The position numbers and the translations under genes are program-made. Source: Pisaster brevispinus (lineage: Eukaryota; Echinodermata; Asteroidea; Forcipulatida; Asteriidae). From it: a stretch of DNA of 64,000 nucleotides. Where the stretch lies: contig JAMKCF010000018.1 of assembly GCA_023634235.1 (NCBI GenBank), forward strand, positions 4,927,474-4,991,473, read 5' to 3'. The notes under the pieces were generated by a model that worked only from the letters and a program-made list of their open reading frames with translations, did not search any database and had not been told where the DNA came from. Shown in pieces: positions 1 to 10,800 of the stretch (its first letter is position 1; every line of letters starts with the position of its first letter).

Positions 1-1850
1 TGAACTTGAGTGTATCTTCTTGTTACGTTTGCTTAAAAATCAGTCAAAGTATGCGAAAAAACAAACGATTACCAAAACTTTAAGTGCATTAAGTTTGGGT
101 ATACTACTACTAGCAAAGCCAATTCGACCGTATGTTATGTTAAGTCGCATCCTCTGTCAGTTAGTCAATGCTTTTTACTTTCGTTTATCTGCGTAAAAAT
201 CTCATAAAAGGCATTCAAAATATGCCAAACACTTCGTGCGCGCCCTGCAAAAAAAGGGCTATAATCGCCGTCTTACACGCTATAAACAGTAACAGAACAC
301 GCAGGCGGTCCAGGGTTTTATTAAAAAAATCCACTCCTCATCTTCGTAGTCTATTTTCTGAAGTATAGTCGAGCTCCTGCGGAATTTGATCTCACGTCCT
401 CTTCTTATTTGATATCAGAATGTTGAGTACGAATTCTTATCAAAAAAGGAAGAGGCGGCCTTTTGTCCACTCTTCTTTTTGCCAATGCAAGCAGATCGTC
501 TTGAGGAAATTGCATTTCCGCCTTTATTGTCATTTTAGCCATAACGAAAAATGATAACAACTGTTTTTTTTCTTTGTGCAGCAGCTTCACCTTTTGCCCT
601 TTCGAGGTTGGTACCCGGCATTTTTTAAGCGTTTCGTTGTGTAAAAAATGGGTATGGGTATCAGCGAGACAATTTTTTTTCTCTTGACAATTTTTTGAGT
701 TTTTCCAAAGCGATACTTAGTTTGTTCGCAATTTACGTGCAACTTGACAGTTTTTTCCCACTTGAAGATAAGAAAAACATATTTGAGTTTATGAATTCAG
801 ATTAATCAATATTCAAAGACAACATGCCGTAAAGCATCGATTTTTTTCTTTTCTCAATACACGTGTGTTGGTGGTGCAGATTAGTCGACTGCGAACTGAC
901 AGTAATTTACGCGGTTTGATCAAAACCACTCAAGTGCGTTGAAACTGGTAGTAGGTTATGAGTTTTAGGTTTTCTCGGCTAATTTCATCAAACTTGTGCT
1001 AGTTTCATTATTGAGATCTCAATGTCACGCAGTAAATTGTAAATCCATGGGTTTCTTGTTGGCATCTGTGCATTTAATTTCATTTTCGAACACAGGGTGG
1101 TTTTGATCTTGTTTTGATCCAAGATTGGTTCGGTCATTCAATTGAATCAATTGAATCTGTTAGCCATTCGAAAAATGCATAATCAACAATCTAACGTTGA
1201 ATTTGTTTGCATTCTGCAATTTGTGAATTTGAATACTTTTAATCATCGCTCTCTTTAAAGGGGCACGTTGCCGTCAGATTGAGTGCTTTGGGCTATAAAA
1301 AGACGTTTGTTATGAAGTGTATAATGGTTGGAAAGCTACTTTAAAAGTAGAGTTATGATTCACATAAGTATCCCTTGAACATGTGTGGTATTTGTGTAAT
1401 TCCATTTCAGAACACGGTCCGTTATTCTGTAGAACATCACTTTCGACATCACAAAATGGCAGCCGTATGTTCCACTGGCTGTGTTTCAAGAGGGAATTTG
1501 TGTATTTTTTTATAAAAAAAAAATCACTACTCACTAATTACAACACTCTATGTGTTTTTGTGCGTAAACGTCTCTTTATAAAGATAAGGAGTAACTGGAA
1601 AGTGCAAAATGTGGAGAGAATTGAAGGCAATGTGTGACTTTAAACCACGAGATCCTCCTTTTGGTTTTGTCGTTCAAAGAAGTACTCTGTCAACTCTAAT
1701 GCAACTTATGACAGCCTTTTTCACGCCCCTTTTTTATTTGAGAGAGACAGAGATCTCTAACAGCCTCATTCCAAAATGCAAACAGAGCCACATTATCCGG
1801 TGGTACACAAATCAGATGGAATTGACAATCTGTCCTGTGTCTCTACCCAG
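1..1850. other. Probable upstream GPCR intron, no feature recognised
   Basis: AT-rich sequence with short T-rich runs. All open frames are under about 85 codons and none resembles TM1-TM5 of a class B2 receptor, so this is most likely the intron before the TM5/ICL3 exon. No repeat from the families listed elsewhere was noticed. Confidence 0.5.
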
Positions 1851-1939
1851 GTCAACACCGTGATGTTGGTGGCCGTGTTGAGAGAGATCAGCAGGCTGAT
1901 CGAAAGAGACATTACCAAGATGAAAGCAAACAAGTTCAG
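1851..1939 (+). CDS. GPCR exon: end of TM5 and ICL3
   Basis: The acceptor is a pyrimidine-rich stretch ending ctctacccag at 1850; the donor AG|GTAGGT is at 1940. The 89 nt start in phase 0 and leave AG to be completed by the next exon as an Arg codon. The peptide begins VNTVMLVAVLREI (hydrophobic end of TM5) and continues into a charged loop, SRLIERDITKMKANKF, the expected basic ICL3 that contacts G protein in this class. The exon before it should end on a complete codon. Confidence 0.85.
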
Positions 1940-4784
1940 GTAGGTGATTGAAATCACGGCCGGCCTCTCTCCTCGTATTTTTTTATTTTTTTTATAGAAA
2001 TCTGTGCACATGAGTTCAATCGGCTGCACTCGTGCGGTGTGTGATCGATAGTGCTACGGAGCTCTGGATGTGCCCTCTGACTTGTCGACACTCCGAGAAG
2101 ATGTCGACACCCTGAAAAGAATGAGACAGGGGCCGATTCCACAAAGAGCTTGGATTGATCTGAAGTAAACTTAACTGCTAAAGTAAAGTGTGATGTCGCA
2201 AATCACTATGGCAATACTACCAACAGTTCCTCATCTTAAGATGAATCTTAGTGCTTTGTGAAATGAACCCAGGCCCCAGATTGTGCTCTGTATTGTTTTA
2301 GTCAATGCATTTCACTAATTACACGAGTTCTGAATTTGACTATCCTATTGTAACACTGTTGAGACCAACGAATATCTTCAGCATTATTCTAGCGAAATGA
2401 CGTCTTTAACCGTACTTGGCTGCCAAGATTACCTTTCGTCAACAGCTGGCCAGTTGGAACAACATTTTGCATTTAAAAGGATAAATTAAACAGCGTTAAG
2501 CGAAGTTCATACTATTTCAGGCGAAAGCGAACGCAAAGCACATCCACATAAAAAAAACCAACAACAAAACAACAAACTTTCAAGCAGAAAAAGACAACGG
2601 GGAACATTTGCGACGCTAGGTGGAGGCAGACTTACCAGGTAAATCTATTGTTCACGGTAATCATTATGCGCATGCTCAAAACAATGGAAATACAATGGTA
2701 AGTCTGCTGCCACCTAGCGTCACAGAGTCTCCCATTGTTTTGTTAGAAAACAAAAAGTTGCCGGGACCTAGTCACAAGTCACAAATAAACTATTGTAATT
2801 ACCTTGTACTTTGTCTGATAACCTTTTTTCTGCTTAGTGAGTCGTTGTCTGTGCTAAGCACAGCCTTGTGAAACTAGGATCTGATCTTTCCATTCTAGCG
2901 CAGTGAATTTTGCTTGTCCTCAAGAAAGTGGGGACAAAGGGTACAAGTCTCAAACTAAAAATGGTGTAAAACACTTTCGTATCTGAGGCCGTGTCCGAAA
3001 CAGCAACTTCGGCTACAGCTACGGCTAGATCGCGCGCGTCTGCCTATTCTTCAACACTGGCAGACACGCTGATCTAGCTGTAGCTGTAGCCGAAGTCGCC
3101 GTTTCGGACACGGCCTGACACTCTTTTAGAGCAGATTTTGAAACATGACTTTCTGAGTCAACAACAACAAACGGGTCTTTACACATTCCAAAAAAGGAGT
3201 TTCTGCGCCAGTCGTAAACTCAATTAATATAACATGTTTTTTTAAATTATTGTTGAATATCATCAAAATAAAGAAATGAACTAAATGTTCTCTGAATGTA
3301 CAGACCATTATATTTGAAATGTGGCGCCATCGATTGTTTTTAGATTTTGAAACCCCCCAAAAACACGCACTTGAAGGGTTTCAAACAAAGTGGCATTTTG
3401 CACCATTTGAACGTGAGGTTAGAGACACTTATAATATTGCCGTCTCCATGTTCATAAAGACTCTATCTATTGGAAATAAAGAGAGCATCGCGAGAAACGA
3501 TTATGATCGTCGAGTCCCTCTTTAAACTGTGTATGTAGACCCAAGCAGGTGCAATTCTAACACCTAGTAGACTTTACACAGTCTTTTAGAGTTTGAACCG
3601 GACTTTTACCCCCCAAAAAGCTGACTCGAGTCATCTTTCTTTTGACATTTAGGACTACTGCCAAAGCGATGCTCGTCTTCATGCCGATGGTTGGTTTGCC
3701 GTGGATATTTGGTTTCTTCGCTCTAAACTCGAGCCTCGTCGTATTTGATTACATCTTCACCACACTCAACAGTTTTCAGGTAAATAGGCTACGCAAGTCT
3801 CGCGCATATTTGAACTTCCGGAACTAAGTTGGTCCCCAAACCATTATTGAGTCGTACGTGTCCGCGTGACTCCGTTTCTGCAATTACTTATGTTTACATA
3901 GTTTAATGGCTGTAAACATTTTATCATATTGCATTTGGGAAAGTAAAACTTGGCCGTGAAATATAGAAAAGTAAAATAGACTTCACAAATCAACACAGAA
4001 AACCCGAGAACAGGCTTGACCTCCGTTTTCGGTTACTTGTAAGCAAATAAGAATGTTGCCCAAATAGACGTCAACTTTATATTTACATCAACGGGCACAC
4101 ACATTCGGGCGTGATTGGCAAATGGGTTAAAAGTAAAAGTAAACATCCTTGTCCGAAGCTTGAATGTTTTTCTTTTTTCAATGTTACTTTTAACAAATTA
4201 TCTGTATTGTATGAAACTTGAAATTAGTTTAAAACACATTGCCATAGTCATAGGTTCATTTTCAAGAATATTATTTATTAAACTAAAAAAAATAAAAAAA
4301 ATAAAAAATAAAGTAGATGTGAGTTCAAAAAAAGAAAGAAAAGAAAACAAACAAACAAACAACAATAAAACTGGAAAGCAATCAACTGGTTCGAAAGAGA
4401 AAAAAAAGAAAGAAGAAGAAGGAAAAAAGGAAAAAAAGAGAGAGAAGAAAACCACACTCATGACATGAGCCAAATCAGACACAATTGTTCGGTTAATACT
4501 AATTTGAAGTTTATGAACCCTTACAATTAATACATTTTTCCCCTCATAACTGTAATAAAGGCCTATTGTAAATGATTACTTCCCTGTTATGGTACCGGTG
4601 TGAGTGCAGAAGTGGTTTTTAAGTAAACTGTCTCATTTATTTCCGTTAATATCTGTGTCTGGTTCTAAGTTATTATATTGTTTTCTCTTATTTATTATAT
4701 TTCTTTTCACTGTTCGTGTTGCAGGGACTCTCGCTGTTTATGATTTTAGTTGTTGGAAACAAAGAGGTATGTAACATTACTATT

Positions 4785-4818
<34 letters not shown>

Positions 4819-7800
4819 CTTCTTCCTAGAATTATGATTACCCAGGCAGTTTACCTTGGGGGTTATTTACTTCAAAGAGAAACAGCTGTACAGTGGTTCT
4901 TTCTGAAACGGGACCATGATTTTAACTGGGCAGTGTTTACTGAAACTACAGGATAGGAATGGATTCAGTCCTCCAAAAGACCAAAAATGTTAGATGTTTT
5001 CCTCTTTTTTCTCTCTTCTTCTTCTCCCCCTTTAAACTCAGAGTTGGGTGTTCTTAGCAGTGATTCAAACCATCATTAATCCCTGATTGGGTTGACATGT
5101 AGATGATGTCTCAGGCTACTCACACAACCACCATCGATCACAGTTTATAAATGTTCAAGGCAAAGTCACATCTGCAAATCCCATAAATCAAACCGGAGAT
5201 TGAGCTCAGTGTTTATCTACGTCAATCTCGAATCTCCCACTCGGGCAACATTTGCCGTGACTGCTTGCTGCCCATGCGTGTCATTCGTCACAGAACTAAA
5301 ACTAAAACTGAAAATGCCTTTTCGGACTTTTACAAAAACCCTTAGAAACACGGGTCTTTTTAACGTCTTCTCTCCCACACCTCCCTCCCTCTCAATACCC
5401 CTCTTTCTCTTTCTAAAAAGTAAAAAAGTCTCGATGCTTTTTTGGGGGAGCTCGATGACAAGCTCGCGCATGTTTGTAGATGGTGTAAACCGAGGACGCC
5501 CCTTTGTTCTCCCACTGTTTGAACTTAGTTTTTTTTAGTGAAGTCCCCATTGATTTTGTACACGAAAGAACATCGAGGACTTACCTGGCATATCATTTTT
5601 TCCGGTCCCTTTTGTTAAAGCCATCGGTTTGAATGCGTACACATGTTCTGTGCCCAATATGCATTTGGGCACATATGCAATTTATGTAATTGAAGCGCGT
5701 ACCGCCAAATGCAAAATAAATCTCTATTTTGGAGGAGGAGTGTTCGCTCTGAGAACAGTCGTTTGGTTTGTTCTCTACAAAGGTCCCTTTTCGAACCCAC
5801 GGCTTGGGCTATGGCTCCAGCTCAGGTACCGTCTTCTTGTTCGAAGTCCCGTACAATAAGCTAACCCTTACAAAATTACTGATGGAGCCCAAGCCGGAAC
5901 CTTCACCCAAGTCGGAACCTTAGCCCAAGCAATAACCTTAGCCTAAGCCGAAATCTTAGCCCAAGCCGGAATCTTAGAGCAAGCCTTGGTTTCGAAAAGA
6001 GCCCAAGTTTCGACTAGCTTACTGGAATCGTCATGACGCGTCATAAGGATACGACTGCGTACAATTTTATTTTCACTTGGTGCTGTCGCAAACATTTTTC
6101 TCACACCATGCAGGTATCACTTTAATCCTTCTTCGATATAATTTTTTTTTTATAGAAGCCCATAGCATTCTTTTCGACACAATTGCATTTCCACTATTTT
6201 GAAATGTCAATACACGCTGTTTGTCTTGTCATAATTGCTATTCTTGGCATACCTTGCGGAGCTACCCAGGCTAGCTAGTCTTGTCACATTATCGTATGGT
6301 GGAGACCCCTTGTCAAAATTCGTTACAGTTTCTATTACAACCGAACAATGCTTGCCATGCCATGTGTTATTACTGGGTTTCTAACGGAGCCGCTAGTCTT
6401 GTCACAAGTCGTTACGGACGAACTCGAATCGTGAGGTTGTGTGTGTGTTTGTTCCAACGCTACATACGAAGTGTGGACCTGAGAACATGTGTGGACTTGA
6501 AAAACTATGTGGACTTACGCATGTCCACACAGTGTTGTTGTTGTTTTCGTTTTTTTACGGTTCTGAGGAATATGATTTTCCTTTAAAGTGAAAAGAACAA
6601 AGGAATGTCCACACAGTGACTACAACACAGAGCAGTGTGTGAGCATGCTTACCCATTGAAACAGAGGACTTAAAAAAGGGTCTTTGGGTTAACAGAGAGC
6701 GGACGTCCTCATTTCGCTTTCGTGTACCAAACCGATGGGGATGTCGCAAAAAAAATTAAAAAAAGTAAGAAAAGAAGTCCAACCAATGGAAGAACAAAGA
6801 TAAGTCCTCTATTTAAGGCATTCACAAACATGTGTGTGTGCCCTTACACGCGCCAACATATACGGGGTAGTTTTAACAATAGAACAGTACTACCCCACAC
6901 GGTTTTCTTTGTTCTAGTGGTACCCCACAGAGAATTTGTTCAGAAATGGGAGTGATAGAACAATAGCAGGACCCCACATAACGGATCCATAAGGATGGGT
7001 GTGTGTGCGTGTGTGTTGGGGGGGGGGGGGGAGACCAACTATTTTTGATTTGCAAAGATGTAAAGATTTGCGTAACGTTTATCATTTGATTATACCCGAA
7101 GCGAAATTAACACTGGTTGGGAGGGGGTAAGACAACATTAATGAGCCTGTAGTGTTTTCGTTGCTATTGAAACGTGTGTGGCGGGGTGCCAGACCGTCAC
7201 CACCGCCCCTTCATTAGCAATCATGAAATTTAGATGAAGTTTCTCCGTATTAGCTTTGGTCATCATGTTAAATTGAATAGCAGTCGGGTTCCACGCCACT
7301 AAACTAAGCAAGATTGCCGTTGGTATAGCACCACGGGAACGATAATGAACAATTAGTCTAGGCTGTGACACGATCAGGCTGTGTTTTCTTTTCCTCATTG
7401 AGCGGGGATAGACCATTAATGCATTATTGATGGGTTTGGCGAGTTGGATATCCAATTCGGCTGAGGGATGTAGTCTAGCCGCGTGATATTACGACAGTGA
7501 TGCTTACGACTGGGCAATTAGGCAGACAGTAAGGCGTGTACATTATTACTTGGCAATAAATACAAATTGAAGCGAGTTTGTTGACGTTTAAAGGTATAGC
7601 GTCAGAGATTTTATTTTGTATTTTTATTTATTTTTTTTGGTCAAGGTAATGCTTATTTTGTAATAAAGATACAATGCAAGTAGCAAATGTGGAAGTTTCT
7701 GCTGGATGCATGCATTGTCCACTAGGCCTTCTTATATTTAGAAAACAGTCTCTACCGTTCAAAATTAATGGCTATTTTCAACAAAGTTTCAAACTTTGTA

Positions 7801-10800
7801 ACCATTTATTTATGATTTATACTGTTTTTTTCTCTAACTTGTTCTTTCCTCTTTTTGGTAACACATCAATATATCAATACATATATTTTTTACATTTTTA
7901 TTATTCATTGTTTTAACTTACAATACCCCTGTTTCGGTCCCACATCTACATTGCACTGGGAAAAAAAATGGCTTGTACACGGAACAGCCGTATATTGGTG
8001 CACATAATTGAGTTTGTACAGGGTTAGGTATACAGGGAGATGTTTGTCTGCAGTGGAAGTGGACTGATGCCGGCAATTCCCTCCTTCATGTGTCATTGAT
8101 GAGGTCATTACACCTACCAATTTGCATTGATGAAGAGGCCCAGTGGCCGAGGCTGTATTTCGCATCCACTGTGCACAGTAAACGAGAATGATTTTATGCA
8201 CTCTCATCTCACGCCATCTTCCAGCGCGGCCAAAGTGGGAGCGGGGCCCACTTTCATCATAGAGCTGATCAAGCAGGGACAAAATGGCTCAAAAAACATT
8301 CAGCTAAGCAAAAAATTAACAGGTTACCAGTCACAAATAGTACATGTGTTTTGGGTATTTTGGCTGGTATACTTATTCTGGTAAACGAGTTTTTGTTTGT
8401 GCTTAGCTAATTGTTGCGCGTCAGCAGCTCTGTGAGATTTGGCCCTGGTCGTGTTTTGCTGTCACACGTCCGTGCTCCCCCTGCCCCCCGTGCCTCCACC
8501 CCTCTGTGCCCCCTGGCCCCCGTGCCCCCGTGCACCCCGTTCTCCCGTGCCCCCATGCTCCCCATTTTAAATATTGGCTGTTTATATAAACATTACCAGA
8601 GTAAAGGTTATATTTTATAGGCTTTACTGTGACATTTTCAAAAAAAATAGTAGTAAAGTTATTTGTTTTACACTCACGTCATATCTGATAAGAAACAGTT
8701 TGGCGAAACCATGAGCACTGTTTAGAAAAAGGGACTCGTTTATAAGATAAATGAACCCGGGAAATGCACTCAATCGAAATAGTTTTCACCCCAGTTTCGG
8801 CTTTGACGTTGTACGAACTACAAACACTTTTTCCATCACCCGTCGTTTATACGCATATTTTGACGGGTGTAAATGAGACGGAACTTACTGACCGCTCCAA
8901 GATGAGCAGTGTACGGCCTCGGGCGGTACACCCACGTTTTGTTTTCTTTTGAGTCCCGACTTTAACATACTTTTAATCTAAATGTCATATCTGACCGCAC
9001 AATAAACTGCGGTGGGGTATAACACGTTTGTTTTGCAACGAAGTCAAATTCCTTTTGATGAAATTGGACGAGCGAGGAGTGCTTTCTTTGGCTTTGGAAA
9101 CTTTATACTATTGTGGCGTGTAAACATACCTATATCAAGGATGGTTGTCAAACATTCGCAGAAGTCATAAATGAAAGCTGTTTGTTTAGCCTTTACATCT
9201 AAACATCTTTGTCAGATTTCTTTGGATGTTTTTTTTACATCGTTTTGGGAATAATTTCACTCCATTGTGACTTAATTCAACTCCCGAATGTTTTGGGTGG
9301 TCGGGCGTGCACATTCAACGCGGGGACCCATATCACAACGGGACAGTATTATTAGGGTTCCCGATTGGGTCCCCCGGTGGGAGAGTGTGTACAGTACACG
9401 GATATCCCCGATTGCCGGTGTTTATTTTACAGGAAAACTTTTCTGTAAAATAACGGTAAAATACCGGGAAAAAAACCCAAAACATCTATACTGTATTACT
9501 GTACCTGTTTTTTAATTTGAATTTTACAGATATTTAAAAACTGATATGTTCGTTATTTTACACATTTTTCCCTGTAAAAATAAATCACGGAAACTGAAAA
9601 AAAGAGCTGCCGAACATTTCCCGTACAAAACTGACTGTGTTATTGTGGGTTTTTTTTTCTTTAGAGCGTGGGCAGGTTTATTATACAGATCTTTGCGTAT
9701 TGGTATCAGTTTGTCTATGATCATACGGTAAAGTTGCGTCATTAGGCAATTTTGTCACCACCAGTTGCTGCGTATAGATTTACAATTTTTTTCATGCTGT
9801 GTCTAATGAAATTGTAAAGTTTACCTTAAAGGTAATTGTGGACAGATCTTTAAGTAAAACTTTTTACCAATTGAGAGAAATTTCACCACGTTCATGCATA
9901 CTTTTTTTAATGATTATTTTCCCTTACACTCAACCCCACCTCACACACTCCCAGGAGCTGTCGTGTTATTGTTTTGTGCGGGGTTGTCTCAAGTAAACTT
10001 TGAACTGAACGATTTCCCCGTGCTAATTATTTAAGAAAGAGTTGGAAATATTAAACTTAGTGGGTGGTATATCAGTTTCATCACATTACGGTTGTGCATT
10101 TCCCTTTAAACAAAGGGCATCCCAGAGAGCATGAAAAAAAAAGATGAGTGCAAATCTATTTTTAATTTCAATGGCATTCTTGATTGCACATTTTCAGAGG
10201 CGATTTTTATTTACAACCGCCGCTTCAATGGGAAAGTACCGCCTAAGTTCAGAGCGATTTACCCTTGGTCGGGGAAACCGTCCGGATGATTTCTCAAGGG
10301 AGCGATTATTATAATTAAATGGCTGCTCTTAGTGTATTACCTGGACTTCTTAATAGCAATTAGTCGCTGTCAAGCCCCCCCCCCCCCTCCACCACCAGTG
10401 TTAGTTACAGTGTGCTTTTGCATTGCGAAGGTAAAGGTTTTAGGGTTATGAAATGCCGATGCCGATGCGGATTACCAAATATCTCCCTGCATGGCGGTTT
10501 GGATGTTGCAATCCACGTGTGTTCAAAATTTAACACGAGTATACTCATAATGTTTTGTCTGTTTATTTATGTTACTTAGCAACTCTTTGCTCCATTCACT
10601 TTTAGCTTGACTCGTTGATTAAAATCCGTTTTTTAAATTTGTAATTTTTTTGTAACACTTTGGTGTAGATTGTGCACGTCTCGCGTGTATCGAAAACGAG
10701 CAACTCGAACAAAAAAGACCAGTTCTTGTATATGAAATCAAACCCTCTTTTTAAAATTATATTAAAACACCTTTTTTTTGAAAATAAGATAAAAACAAAG

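Noticed and set aside
4750..4956. 68-codon frame with a poly-Cys run
   Set aside because: It begins inside the 42-nt GPCR exon in the wrong frame and runs through the (TTG)n microsatellite.
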